DNA of 64,000 nt. Origin: Callaeas wilsoni. Its lineage: Eukaryota > Chordata > Aves > Passeriformes > Callaeidae. The DNA lies in the NCBI GenBank assembly GCA_013398955.1, contig VWPU01000963.1:62001-126000 (forward strand), given 5' to 3'. A program made the translations under genes and the position numbers. Of this stretch, positions 12,888-26,262 are shown piece after piece. The notes below the pieces were generated by a model that worked only from the letters and a program-made list of their open reading frames with translations, made no database searches and was not told where the DNA came from. Numbering within the stretch: position 1 is the stretch's first letter; every line of letters starts with the position of its first letter.

Positions 12888-13584
12888 CTACATACTAGTG
12901 TAGGGCTGTATCAAACAAGGAAGTGAAAAGATTTATTGAATCAAACGGAAGCACTTCCCTGCGTACTGATATTGTTGTGCATATGTGCACATATCATTCC
13001 CAATATGTTTAGCGCTTGATTTTGTCACCATAATATCCTTTTAGTGTTATTTGACAGTGTTTTCTGTTCATTAGTCCATGTGCATTCTTGCTCCAATAAT
13101 ACCAAGAGGCTTTTTTCACAGATTGTTGTGTCAGACTAAAACCTGAGCTCTAGCAGAGATCAGGAAGTTGTGGTGCAAGCAGAATCAATGAAACCTTCTT
13201 CCCTGTGGGGCTGTGCACTGCAGTTTTGCTCACTGATGTGAGACCTATCCAATGGTTTTCCAGCCCTGGTACTCACAATGTCTCTTGCCCATATGGCTTC
13301 TCCCATGACTAATAGAAAATAAGTTCAAGCTGTAGCCTTACCTTCCGCAGGGGCACCAGTAAAATCTCTCATCCTTCCCAGCTGTTATATTTAGAATTGA
13401 ATAGAACAGAAATCATAGGAATTTGTTGAGACTCAATACCTACCCTTCTCTCAAATTTGGCTGACATTGCCTGGTAGGCTCAAAAATAATTTGTGAAATG
13501 AAAGAGTGAGGGAACATCCAGACGTGACATGATTGCATAAGCTTAATTCCCTGAGGAGAAAAGGGAAAAAGAAGCATGCAAAAG
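12888..13584. other. Noncoding DNA, no gene seen
   Basis: Single-copy sequence without a supported gene. A 14-bp perfect palindrome, ATATGTGCACATAT, lies at 12981-12994. A purine-rich stretch at 13555-13580 abuts the candidate LTR to the right. Confidence 0.5.
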
Positions 13585-14029
13585 TGATGCCTTGTAGAGG
13601 CTGACCTGAAACAGAGGCTGGACAGAGTGAAAGGATAAAGGGTAGATATTTATTAAAAGGCCTTTACAGGGTACACCTTGAGCAGTGCAGGAGTCTCGCA
13701 GAGACTGCACCCAGGATGGACACAGTCACACGTTTTTCGGACAGATATAAGTTTTGTCCATTTGCATATCAGAGGTTAATTGTCCAATTACACCTTCAGA
13801 AAATGGAGTCCCATTCTCTTCGTTTGCTCCCCCCAACACTCTTTTGTTTACATTTCTCGGGGCCTGAGACCGTGAGGTGTCCTTGATTCTCAGGCCTAGA
13901 GAGGAATTGTGTCTGACCAAAATGGGAAAAGCAGTTGCTAACACTCTACATGGAGCTCAGAGTTATACACTAAAGAATTGCAGGATTACAAACATATGAA
14001 AATATAAAAGCTAAAATCCTAAGGTATCA
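13585..14029 (-). mobile_element. Candidate solo LTR of an endogenous retrovirus, antisense
   Basis: The segment starts TG, ends CA and is flanked on both sides by AAAG (13581-13584 and 14030-14033), a possible 4-bp target-site duplication. Read on the minus strand it has an ordered set of LTR signals: an octamer (complement at 13760-13767), a TATA-like CTTATATCTG (complement at 13742-13751), a small AGTCTC/GAGACT hairpin (13692-13706) and an AATAAA polyadenylation signal (complement at 13649-13654) about 95 bases downstream of the TATA-like site. No gag, pol or env-like frame lies beside it, so it would be a solo LTR left by recombination. The boundaries are uncertain because a 4-bp repeat can arise by chance, and I cannot name the family. 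Confidence 0.38.
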
Positions 14030-14033
14030 AAAG

Positions 14034-17000
14034 GCAGAGACTCCTTCTCTACTCTGACAAGCCATTAATCAGAGGACTTGTGGTCTTAAAGCAGAAATGG
14101 ATCTTACAACTAATCCTGCACTGGTGTGATTCCCCAATTGCAACTTTTACAAAAGTATGACCAAGCGACAAAAAAATCAACTTCACACATCCAGGCTGAT
14201 GTACTTCATCCAAAATTGAATATCCATAAATTCAAAACTTGGGGCAAAACTAAGTGCAAGTCTGGCAGACTGTCTAATGCACCAGTGTAAGCATTTCCTT
14301 TTTAGGACTACTGCTGTGTAACAGCCTTCCCTCACTTTAATCTTCGAAATTTTCTCAGGAGGCAGAGAGGAAAAAAGTATTGCAGCAATGTGTGACCCTT
14401 GAAATTTGCTTCTTCCTACCCCCCTCTCCAAAAATTCACACTTATATTGTAGGAGACAGAACTCTATTGTCCCAATTCATTCAAGTGGTGTGTATGTTTC
14501 ATGCTCTGAAATGAATGTGCATAAAACATTATGCACGTTCAAAATCATATTTGCATCAAAATGGAAGAGATGTCTTGAGGTTTTTTTAAATATCTAATGA
14601 GGAGAGCCCAAATTTTCTAAGTGACAACCTGATCCCCAGGACTCCTTTAGCATGGAATTTATTGTTCATTAAGAAGGTGCTGTGTATGAGGAAAGAGAGT
14701 AGAAAGAGTGCTCTCCTTCTATCCATATTTAGAAGATATTTATACAATTTCCAGAAATAGAAACAGCACCTCCTAAGGGCAGAAGTATAATTGTTTGCAA
14801 GCCCTCAAACATTGCTTTACTGCACCACTTTTCATCTTGTTCTCAGAAGGATTAACAACTAAACACTGAGGATTAGTGTGGTGCAAGGTTAAAAAAAGGA
14901 GATCAGAGCAGGCTGGGCAGGCAGGAGTGGGGAAAAATGTTTATTTCTAACTCAGTAACTTATAATTCCAATGGCCTCTGAATTCTGTGACTGGTTTTGC
15001 TTGCATGGTAAATGAAAGTTGTTTGGATCTTTCTTTAGTGCCCTGTCAGGCTAATGTTGCTAATCAAGAATTGCAGCTTCTTGTTTAGGAAGCAGAGTGT
15101 GACATGGCACAAAACTGCATCATGGACCAAGGATGTTTGCCCGCACCTACAGACCAAGGGCTGCTGGAGACCAGGGGCCGTTCCCAGGTGTTGAGTCCCT
15201 GTTGGGACAAAGTGTACCTGTGTCTCCGATGTTGCAGCAATTAAACTTCTGAAGGAAAGGAATAGAGCAGGAAAGAACTTGAGGACAGTAGCTTGAGTTT
15301 TGGTGACTTTATCTTTGCTTTACGTATACCCTTACACAACCCAGAGAAGTGGAACATTGCTGGCTTAGGGCCTGACATTGTCATCACAAGGCTGGGGTTT
15401 TAAGTAGTCTGGAAGTGCTGGTGGGCTAAAATAAATACCTGGAGCAGAAGCAGGTTGGTAGAAACAGCTCACAGGATCAAAAGCCTTTTCAAAAGTGTCC
15501 TTAAATAATATATAAAGGAACACAATATTGTTTTATCACACAATAGCAAGCTCTTTAGGCAGCTTCAAGCTGGACATAGATGTTCTGACTATACAGTCAC
15601 TCAGACTTACAGCAGGAATGGATGGGAGCTGCTGCATTCAGCTCTCCCTTTGCACATGCAGCACAGCCTTTCATCAAGTTACTGCCAGATTTCTGTGGCA
15701 TGCTTCACAAAGATTATAAAAAAAAAAGAAAATCAGAAGATTAAACCAACTGGAATTTTAGAACTGGTAATGTGAGTGAGGTCACAAAATACCCTAAGTA
15801 CAGTGTGTAGAAATATTTACTTGCTGTCTAGGGGATGATGTGACCTCAAACTGTTTTTTGGAGTAGAAATAATTATTTCAGTTGTGGCAAAACCGAAAGG
15901 ACTCTGTAGTCGTTTTAGTGGGTACTTTACTGAAATGAAAGGAACCAGTCTCAGCCCAAGCCAGGGACATGATTTGATTGCTGTTGGGGCAGAGGATGGA
16001 ACCGACACAGTCAGCTCGTCCTTCTGACTGCAGGAGGTGGCATAAGGAAACTTAGGCTTCCAAACTCACATAATGCCTATTTTGGGAATACTTATAAAGC
16101 TTCCTTTTTCTATGCTTTTAACTCAGTATCTTCCTACAGAGCCATACAAATATATTTGTATATGTGTTACTGCAATGGCGGGGTTACAGTTCTAGGAGCT
16201 AAAAAGGAAAGAAAACAGTAGTTATTTCTGCTGATGGAGTAATGCCAGATTATACACCACAAGGGTTGGTCAGAGATGTCCTCAGCTAGGTGCATTTGTG
16301 TCTTTTGACACGAAATTCTAGTAAACCTTTTTTTAAAATTAATTAAATAACTTTCTTCGAGGGAAAAATATCTTTTCTCTACCAGTTAATTTCCTTTGCA
16401 TGTACGCTTTATTGGGAAGAAATAACCAATCTGCTACCCTGTAATTAATTGGATTATAGAATAATTACAGCCTTGTTTGCCTTCTGCAGATTACATGGTA
16501 ATTATATTTGGTATTACCATGAAAAACCGAGAATTTCTAACTATGTCATTACATGGTTATTTCTACAATACAATACAACCATTTAATTATACATGCAGTT
16601 CCTTTACTTCAGTGGGAAAAATGATTAAAATAATGCCAATGCCTCAAAGTTTTGAACAAGTGCCAGCATATTATATAACATTTATAGTATTAGTAGGCAC
16701 TTATGTGTGTGTTTGCAAGTGTGTATTTACATATGCAGGGTTCTCCTTCCTTCTTCCAGTCTCTCCTTTGTACCCGAGGCACATGTTTCAAATCTTGCAA
16801 TAGATACTCATACTCCTGGTTTTCAGTATGCCCAGAAAAACTTGGTCCAGAAGCCACAAGTATTTTCCCTAGATCTAAAGTCTATTTAGAAATACCCATG
16901 ACAAAGATGAGAAAAAGGAAGAACATAGATTGATACTTCGAGCTGCACAAGCTTAGTTTTGACAAGGTTTCTTGTCAGATTATTTGTTGGCATAATATCC

Positions 17001-19447
17001 AGTTGCTGAAGGACTGAGCTCTTCTGAGCTGATTCCCTGAATTATCCTCTGCTGCTAAATAAGCTTCTTTAGCTGGATCTTGTTAGAAAGAGTGAGAACA
17101 TCAATGCCACGTGTTCCCTGCAATGAGAGGATGGAGCCAAACAGATCTAATAAAGTATAATCTGTCTTTTGTACCTACACAGAAGGGCCATGTCTACTCT
17201 TTTAATGTTTCAGTCTATCATTTGGAGCCCTGATTTGCAATAGGAACACGAGTGGCTGGAAAGTTTTTTCTCATCACCATTTCACACCTCACAGATGTCT
17301 GATGAACGAGGTAAAACAAAACCATGAAAGAAACAATACGAGAGACAGTAAGACTAATTTATTTCTTTTAGTGTGGTGATTTCTACATTAAAGCAGAAGT
17401 AGGTACAAAGTAGAAGCAATTTGTACAGACTCAATCATAGATTCTTCTAAAGAAGCAAATTAATAACTGCATGAATCACGTGGAGAGCTGTGGGCCTGTG
17501 GGCTCGTGTGAGTCACTTCAGAAGCGGTGAAAGTTACTGGTGAAAGTTCTTCCTCTGCAGGAAGAACAGAAAGCCAAACAGAGCAACAACAAAAAAATCC
17601 AAAACTCTTTCACTTTTTTCAAGACTGGCATATAGCATACATTTTTTTCTCCTACATTCCCCCAGGCATGAGAAAAGCAGCTTCCGTCAGCAAAGCCACA
17701 TATCCACCAGCACCATAAAATATTCGTAATATACCTAGTTAATAAAACTGTGTGGAATAACAGAATTTAGAAGTCTCAGAAAGACTACCAACATAGTCAG
17801 CATCTAGGTGATTATAAAGTGCCACATGCTGTCTTTATGTAAAGCTGCAGGGTTTTCTTAATGTCTGTTATCAGGGAATGAAATAAAAAGAAAAAAAAAA
17901 TAGAGCATTGATGTATTGTTAAAGTCGGTGTTAAATCTCACAAGAGAAGCAGTTAAGGTAAGACTAAGTCAGATCTAATATTATTTTTATTTCTCAGATA
18001 GATAAAACTTTGATTCGAGAAGGAAGAATAATAATTTTTCTTTCCTTAGGTTTTTCTCTTGTATATTTTTCACTTTAATTGGCCACAGAGTGTTGCCTCG
18101 AGATTATTGTCATATTGAGCAATGTCCATAGAGAAAAGGGGAACTAAGAGATCCTTCTGATCATTTCATGTGACAACAAGATATTGGAGGAATACAGACA
18201 TCTGGAAGAGACACAAGTTGACATTTAGGCTGTCCTTGGAATCAGTAGGTAAAATACGATAAGCTGGGAAGATCCTTGAAAGTAAATACTTCTGTTAGAT
18301 ACAGCTGTGACAGATGAATCAAAGGATGGCTTGTACAGTGAGGGTCAGAGAGGCTTTTAGGATGATATCAGAATCACAGCTATTCTCCATCTTTATCCAT
18401 TCTGGATCTGGTCATGCGAATCATTTGTGCCTTTTAAGTCAAGGGAAATCAATGGGAGTTCAGTCTCCGGGGGTCTTGCAAGACTGTGCCCTGAGGAGAG
18501 GTATATTTTATACTCCATCCAAATTAGTTTGAATTCGTTCTGTCTGGCGGTAGCTAGCAATAGCTGCCAATGCAATCAGTGTCACTTGCTGCTGAAGATA
18601 TAGCATGAAAACTCTGTCATTGGACAAGACATTTTGCATCTTGTTCCTGTTGCAAAAAGCTGATTTAGACACTAGAAAATTCAGCAAAGCCATTTCCCAA
18701 GGTTGAATTGCAAGGTCTCTCAGCACGAATATAGAGCGAGCCAGCTCGATAACCTTATTCCCAACCTTGAAACCCAAAGGGATGGTTCAATGTTACCAAA
18801 GAGTACCTGGATCCTGCAGCTGTGTATTAAAGTACTGGCATTAGAATGCAGTTCTACCATCATGTTTCTCTAGATGGTTGTTCTGGGATTCATACATGGA
18901 TAGTGAAACTCATAAAGGAAAGAAGCACATCATAAATGAAGGTTCCTTATTAGTCATCATTTGGGGAAGATGAAGTGAGTGATTAAATATTGCTACATCG
19001 TGTTTCTATTCTGAGTTGCTGTTGCAGAGGATTCAGCACAGTGAGAGCTGCAAAAGCCTTCATGTTCAGTTCAAATGCTGTTTTGTGTTAGCATCATTAT
19101 GTGCTGTAGTTAAGCATTGTGTTAACTTCAATATTGACAGACAAAACATTTTTCAGGTAAGTACAGCTGGTAAATACAGCGCAGCTTTAAGACTGTGGGA
19201 AAATACAGTCATTAAGCTATCTTAATAGAGGAAAAAGAGAGCCATTATTTGCTGTCATTATGCGCTGTTTGCTAATTATGCTCATCAGGTGATAAAAATG
19301 AATAAGTTAATTTAGTTTCTTATTGTTCTGCCTGAAACCCTCCGAGGTTCTTAGGGAAGTAATTCTTCTCCCTGTTGAGTCTTTCCTCTCTCTACCTACA
19401 GCCTTGTACATTGAGGACCAAAGTATGAAGCTGATGGCAAGTGCTAG
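14034..19447. other. Noncoding DNA, no gene seen
   Basis: Longest open frame is 108 codons (plus, 16477-16803), with no recognised domain. A block at 15125-15270 (CCCGCACCTACAG..., then GTGTCTCCGATGTTGCAGC and AATTAAA) is GC-richer than its surroundings and faintly LTR-like, but it lacks paired ends. An A-rich tract lies at 17880-17900. I see no supported RNA gene or exon. Confidence 0.5.
16144..16161. repeat. 18-bp perfect AT palindrome
   Basis: ATACAAATATATTTGTAT is its own reverse complement with no spacer. A/T-only palindromes are fairly common in AT-rich DNA, but the CAAATATATTTG core, which resembles paired MEF2/POU-like half-sites, makes it more than a simple TA run. Function is unproven. 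Confidence 0.6.
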
Positions 19448-19568
19448 TTGGTTTTAGTGGATAGTGTGGATTTCTGTCCATAGTGGTGGATTTGTCAGTG
19501 CTGGACTCAGTGATCTTAAAGCTCTTTTCCAACCTAAATGACTCTTTGATTCCCTTCTGTGGTTCTAA
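19448..19568 (+). mobile_element. CR1 LINE 3' fragment
   Basis: The words GGTGGATTTGTCAGTGCTGGACTCAG, TGATCTTAAAGCTCTTTTCC, AACCTAAATGACTCTTTGATTC follow the well-known CR1 3' end ('...ggacttggcagtgttggactcgatgatcttaaaggtcttttccaacctaaatgattctatgattc'). CR1 is the dominant LINE of birds and other sauropsids and is nearly always 5'-truncated, as here. Nothing of the reverse transcriptase frame is present. The last octamers have decayed (CTTTGATTC), so it is an old insertion. Confidence 0.85.
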
Positions 19569-22500
19569 GCAATGAATTCATAGATATTCATGGGAATCAG
19601 GATAGTCATTGCAGAGCTGAGCTCTGGCTACTCACACTTTATCTGAAAGCTTCATATAGAACTCATCTTTATCCAGGAAACATTTAGTGCTGCTGTTGAA
19701 GTATATTCATGTGAGAAGACATCAGGCCACTGGCTTCCATTGTTTCTCTCTGAAGGCAGAGGCAAAGGTTTTGGACACTGGATATTTTCTCTTTGTTCCC
19801 AGCTCAGCAAATGGATGACATTTCAATCTCATGCTCTGACCAGTATTTCTATTTCTTCATTCATAAATGAATGTACTTTTCCAATTCCAGGTGAAAAGCT
19901 GTATATAGTCACAGCAGCCATATATATATGGCTTATATATATCTGAAGATATTGTTTTTAAAGGAAGGTCACTCACCTGTATGCCCTTGGTTTGATTCAC
20001 AGATATGGCACTTCTGCAATAACCTACTTCTCTCTTGAATTTCCCTGTGAATGAAATGAGGAGAGGAATTACACATTTGACTCCAGCAAGGGGAGATTCA
20101 AAGTTCAGTAGTGTTGGGGTTGCTTTGGCAGCCTCTAAAGAGGGAAGAAGTTCAAGGCCAGACTGTCATGAAATCTGAAGGCAGAAGGCCATCTCCTCAG
20201 ATGGTTTAAATCATAGTGCAACATAACTGTATCAGTAGTTTGCTGGCATGTTCTACCCCCTTTTTAGAGAAATGTGTTTTAAATACTCTACTATTACTGT
20301 GGTTTGATTAATGAAATTCCATTTGAAAATGAAACACACATTTATTTACAGAGTATGGCCTGTGCACTACCGGGGAACACATTACAGTAGTGGTAGAACT
20401 TTAAGAAAACTACAAAAGTGTTTTCAGATCTTCTCATGTTTTGATTCAATCAACCGTAGAAGTACAAAGGGTGTTTATGTATGAGTAATAGAAAAAGCTG
20501 TACACACTTGGATGAGTAGTAAATTCTGATGAGCTTTCTTTTGTTCTATTATTTAAAGTATTTATAGAACCCATTTGCATTTAGCCGGATGATTCTAGGA
20601 ATTTTGTTTGTGTATTGAAATGCCAATTCTAAATCACAAGTACATATTGGAGTAATAATATACAGTGCTTTTTCCTTAATGATTTTTCATTTTGTGGTTG
20701 AGCCAAGTATCTATATGGGTTAAAATCTATAATTCCCAGAACTGATAGACAATTCAAAAGGCTTAACAGACTTCATGCATCGCTTGCTATTGAAACTGTA
20801 TATCTAGAGGAAAACTAATATATTGACCCTAGAAGGCCATTTATTGTTATATGAAATAAACCCATCGCTTATAAGTCTATGGAGTGTTTATTTTGGTGGT
20901 TAAAAGGGAAACATGAATACTGTGAGCATTTGGGCTTTTTGGGAAGCCCATTTTCAGATCCCAGAGGAGCCTCTGTGCTTGATCTAGAGCTAGGTATTAG
21001 TTCCAATGGGAGCTTTGAAAAAATACTTATTGTTCCTCTGGTTATATTTATTCCCTGTAGAATGCCACTATCTAAGCGTTTTAGAGGTTTTCTTTTATTT
21101 TGATGTCTGTGTGTAACACAGCTTTTGAAGAGAACAGCAGAAGTTCTTCCTGTTTCCCACAGTTATAAAAAATATTTTTTTTCAGCACTGAATTTTAAAT
21201 GCACTTAAGTCCTTTAACAATCATCATTCCATTTGTCTAAAGTGACTGGACACTTCATAGGGCAACGTGGGGCAAAGAATAGGAGGGCAGTAATACATTT
21301 TTGTATCTTTAAGATCCTTCTCTAGTGTACAAAACACTTCACTTGGTGGTGAGACATTTAAGCTAAATAAAGCATACGAGTTGCACATCACAAGGAGATT
21401 TTTAAAAGCATTGAGAGCTTCAACAGCTACAATAAATTTTGAAGTACCAAACGTAATTTCAGACTTGAGAATCTTAAAAGTGTTATGACTATTTGATCAA
21501 ATCTTACTGGGTTAGAGTTAACCATCAAAATAAATTAGTAGTTAGTGATCCTCACTACAACATAACTAGGGATAATAGAATAAAAATAGGCACATGGAAA
21601 TGCAGGAAAATGTCTTCTAAGAGCAAGCAAGATTTAATAAATAAAGAAATAGGATCCCTATGATGATACTGGAAGGTATCGTCTTTAACACTGTAAACTG
21701 CAATAGACAACATGTTATTAAATTTGTCACCTTGCAGAAGACACAAAAATCCTTTACTTCTTGGATTCCTGAAAGAATAAACCTAATTAGATGAATACGT
21801 AACTTAAGATGCCAAGATACACGAATAGCTTCTATTCAAAGAACTGCACTTAAAATCATTCTTCAATGGCAAACGAAAGTAAAAGGTAGAAGATGGAAGA
21901 GAATGAAACCTGATTTCCCCAGATCGGGGTGTGATGACCTACAGAAGAGATGTCCAATACTGCCTTGGGACATCTCTCTGTAGGGATTTTTCAAGGTCAA
22001 GCTTATTCTCCAAGAATCAGCCTTGAAAACATGGCTCAAAAGCATCCTTGCTATCAATATCAAAATCAAAGGTTGATGCTAAGACTGAAAGAATTAAGTA
22101 ACCTCACAGTAATAGGATTAGATGAACTTCCATGTATCTTCTGGTTGATGGTGAGCCTGAAATGAGATAATCTATAGGGCCTAGAAGACACCAGAATTAC
22201 TCTGTTGTGACCTTCACAACTCTGAAGGGGAATGACAGATAGAACCATTAATAAGATGTCCAAGGAGAAGAGAATTTTTAATGATTGGTGGCTTGACAGG
22301 AGCTGGTGCTCTCCTGCAGTGAAGTCCATGTAAGACAATAGCAGATGTTGGTCAATTTTTGATGCCAAGTAGCAGAGAAGCATTTAAGCACACACTTACC
22401 TTTAAGCAAACATTGATGTGATTGCCTGAAAGAGACATTTTTGCATCTGAAAAAGCCCTTACCTGATGTCTGAGGCAGAAAGCATCAGAACATACGCACT

Positions 22501-25500
22501 GATTCATTTATGGACATGATGGAAAACATTGACTCATAGGGGACACTTGAGATTGCCTGTATTCTGTCATAGGCAGCAGATAGGTCCCATTAATTCTTCT
22601 TCAGTAATTCTCATCATAAAATGTCAGTTTGCATCAGTTCACTGGCACAGTGAGTAGCTTTCTTTGCCACCATCCACAGGAAATTTTCATTAATTTATGT
22701 ACACTGATTTCCCACTGAACTGTAACTTAATCTTATTAATTCCTGAAGGGGGTTATGTTTAGTTTCCATACGGACAATACAGCATATGCATCTGTTTTTC
22801 TGTTCAAAGGAATCTCTTAAAGGGGGAGAAAAGAGAGAAGAATGATTTTAAGGGAAACATGTTTGAAAAAAGGTGACACTTCTTTGTTTAGGGCTTTTTT
22901 CTTCTAGTTTGCTGTATATTTACATGTGACATCTTTTATTGCTGTTGATATTTATTATTATTCTCCTGGTGGACAAGGCAAACTTCCAAGACTTAAAAAA
23001 TCTACTCTCTGAGGGAACTTCCTCCATAGGCATTAATAAGAATTAGACAATAGAAGGCAGCTAATAGAAGAGTAAATACACATCCTAAAGTATTGCTCCC
23101 TATTTGTCTTTCTAATATCCATGGTTAAATCACACAGGAAGGAAAACCTGCTTTAGGACGTCTTAATGGAGAGAATGAACAACACAAGCAGGCATAACAG
23201 CAGAATGTGCTTGTCTTGCATCAGAGGATGACTCAGTGGTGGCCTGGACTCAAACCTTCCCAGACCCCTTTCCAAGACCAGTTTGTCCCATGTGATGTGG
23301 TCACATGGACCAGTTTTGGTGGGTGAAACCTCATTCAGAGTGCTCTGGCTTTCCATCTGGAGAATACAGAGGCATCATTTGGAGGAGCGTATTTGACAGT
23401 GAGCCATGGCAAATGCAGCTGATGAGGACGTGATTGTTTTTCCCTACTTAAATAATCTATAGAATTGTGCTTTTTAGAAAGTGTGGCCTGAGTATATTTG
23501 ATTAGAGGAGTTGTTGTGATGGTAAATAACAATGTAAGATCATTATTCATATTGCTTGTTTTGTGAGACTTCTGGCTATTTAGTATAAGCAGCAAAAAGA
23601 TATTTCCTGGAGTCCTTCAGAGTGTTAAATATGTATGATCCTAAATCTCAATTGCCTTGCAATGTATACATTTACAAAACACACCAAAAATGGGAACTGG
23701 GAAAAACCAGTGTGTCTCCATGTTTGAGCCAAGGTGTCAGGAGGCACAAAACCCTCTCAGATTGACACATCAGCAGTGTGAGGTGCTGGGTGGGCTGGGG
23801 AGGTCAGCTGTAGATATCAGTGCTGAAACATTCTTGAAAATGACTTTTGACAGAACTCATGTAAATGTTCACACTCCTTGGCCATTGGTTAGTCACAAAT
23901 TGCTCGTAAATGTAGCTCTATTCTGTGTTTGGGAATTTTCTGCAAGGGGTCTCTGAATTTGATACATTCCAGAAACTGTCCTTGCATATGCAGAGTTCAT
24001 TAACTCTTAATTCTCAGTATCAGTCAGCCGTGGAAGCCATGTGATGGTGCAGATCATGTTTATCCTCCCTTACTGGAGCACTAAGGTTTTGCCAAGCCAA
24101 AGTGGAGACATTCAAAGAGATTCCAAGAAGACAGATAGTGAAATACTAACCTTCTGCCTTTTGGAAAAATATCCAGTAACACTTTCAGCTTGGGGGTGGG
24201 CAGATACAGCTTGTATGAATCATATTTTGAGAAAACTAAAAGGAATAAGCTTAAAAAGTTTAGCCAAAAGAAGTCCAGAGTTTTCTTCCTTTCACCATGA
24301 ATAGACCTAGCTATATATTTCTACCCTGTTGCACCAGTGTTATCCTTTTTATTCTATAGAAGATGTACATTGTTCTAAAAAATTTGTGTGAATTTGTGTT
24401 TTAGTAACTTGTAATATATTTCGTCTCTGGAAGAATGAAAAAATCCAAGATAAGGATTTTTTATTTTTTACTCATTTAGACAAAAATATTTATAAAATAG
24501 AAGAAGTTACAAGCATAAAAACTTTTGTAATCATATATTCAAGCTGCTGAAAGAATATGTACATTTGGTCCAGACTCTTTCTCCTTTTCCCAGCTATAAA
24601 GTTTATTTTCAATAGATAATGTGTTAAAACATCCCAACATTATTAGAGAGGCCAGAGCTGAAGTGGGTGTCAGCAGGCTGGTGAATAGGGTGAAATCCTG
24701 GACTCTTAGGACTTACAAGTGCACCCCCACTTGTTTTACAGGATCAGGCTTTCATTTGAGACTTGTTGCGTCAGCATTGATAGAAATATCCATTTCATGC
24801 AATAATAAATATGCTCTTTTAGGGTTTGAATGCAAATTAACAGCCTAAATTTAGGATCAAATTACAAGAATGTTGGCTCAGATTTTTAAAAATCCGTATA
24901 ACGTAGCAAACTTCAGTGAGGTAGGCCCGAATTCTGGCTTGCATTTAGATAGGGAATCAAAGTTTTGTATTTAATTATCAGTCAAAGGTATGTATTTGTG
25001 ATTTGGCCATAATAACTTCTTTCTTAAGCCAATTTCTTTTTCAAGAATTGCAGTGCTCAAGGTGCCTTAATAGGGTGCAGCTCTTAGATTTTCTAAAATA
25101 AGAAACTGATTTTTATTTGGTAGGAGAACAAACCTGTCTCAAGCTACTAACTTTTAATTTACTGGTGTTCTTAGCAATCAAAAATGGTTGAAGAAGGTGT
25201 TTGAGAAAAATTTTAAAATAATTTGTGTTGTCTTAAAATATCTTTGAGAGTAGTTAGCTTTCCATGGAGAAAACACACAATCTAAAAAGATAAGGATTTG
25301 CCATTGAAAAAATGAATTATACATTTTATGATATTATTTGCAATTCAGCAGATGTGTTTAGCCTATGGAATTACAAAACCCTGAAGAACTCAGTGAGAGC
25401 AAGACAGACCACGTGTTTGTGTGTGTGTGCATGTGCAAAGGAGAAGAAGAGGGAGAGTGAGCCCAAGCAGAGAAGGAGAAAACATTCTGATGGATCTAAT

Positions 25501-25779
25501 TTAATTTTATGTTGTGTTTTTACACTGAAGTTCATTTACAAGTGCTGACACTTTGCTGTGAAATGCCATGAATGTGGGATCTGCCACAAATGAGAAGAAT
25601 ATTTTTTAACAAACTTTAGCTGTGGATGATAATTTGTTAAAACAAACAATAGCTCACTGAATTACTGTTGAACGCAAAGATATTACTGCACTCAGCTAAA
25701 ATCAAATAATCTTTTAGTTTCTGTTCTCTCCAAACTGAGCTAAACAGTGGTGTCATAAAATGACAAATTACAGGATGAA
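19569..25779. other. Noncoding DNA, no gene seen
   Basis: AT-rich single-copy DNA. Open frames stay at or below 105 codons (22066-22383 minus) and carry no known domain. A 16-bp palindrome lies at 19917-19932. A purine-rich stretch, GAGAAGAAGAGGGAGAGTGAG, lies at 25441-25461, preceded by a short TG run at 25416-25434. No repeat family was recognised. Confidence 0.55.
19917..19932. repeat. 16-bp perfect palindrome
   Basis: GCCATATATATATGGC is an exact palindrome, followed at once by another TATATATAT run. It resembles an expanded CArG-type site (CC...GG flanking A/T) but has ten A/T bases, not six, so binding by serum response factor is unlikely. Confidence 0.6.
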
Positions 25780-26262
25780 CATAAAAGCAGTGCCTTCAAA
25801 AATACAATAGTTATACAAGCCATCTATTGTTAATGAAGAATATAATGCAATTTGTCTGTCTGTAATACAATTATGCAAATCAAAGATGGAACTATCCTGA
25901 AATCTCTCTACATTCCAAGTCATTAAAATGAGATAATTTATCAAAAAGAATATTACTGATCATGTTTATGTGTTGCACATTAATCCTATTACAATAATGT
26001 ATCTTTCTACTAATGTAATGGATTTGTGCAATCTAACAGAAAATGACTTTTATACTACCCACAATTACAAAAATATTCAAAGCATATCCATCCCTGCATA
26101 ATAACATATGCCTAAGACTGTACAATAAACTTATTAAAACAAACAAAGCTTATGAATGTAACCTTCAAACCAATAAAGACAATGCTAAATTCAATTTTAT
26201 TGCCCTCATTATTTCAACAACTTCATATATAATAAACATGGCGAGTAAATTACCTTAACCTT
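25780..26262. promoter_or_regulatory. Candidate conserved noncoding element (octamer/TCF motif)
   Basis: A very AT-rich, non-repetitive block with a dense set of developmental motif words. An octamer, ATGCAAAT (25873-25880), overlaps ATCAAAG (25879-25885), a TCF/LEF-type core. TAAT words and ACAAAG follow through 26260. It has no simple repeats, unlike the AT-rich patches elsewhere. The texture is that of vertebrate enhancers in gene deserts. This is inference from composition and motifs; conservation was not measured. Confidence 0.3.

Noticed and set aside
12683..12898. 71-codon frame ending in a Trp-Met-Asp-Gly repeat
   Set aside because: Produced by the TGGA microsatellite, with a MIR/L2 tail upstream.
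15125..15270. Possible LTR end or retroposon
   Set aside because: GC-richer with an AATTAAA word, but no paired ends, target-site duplication or recognised family.
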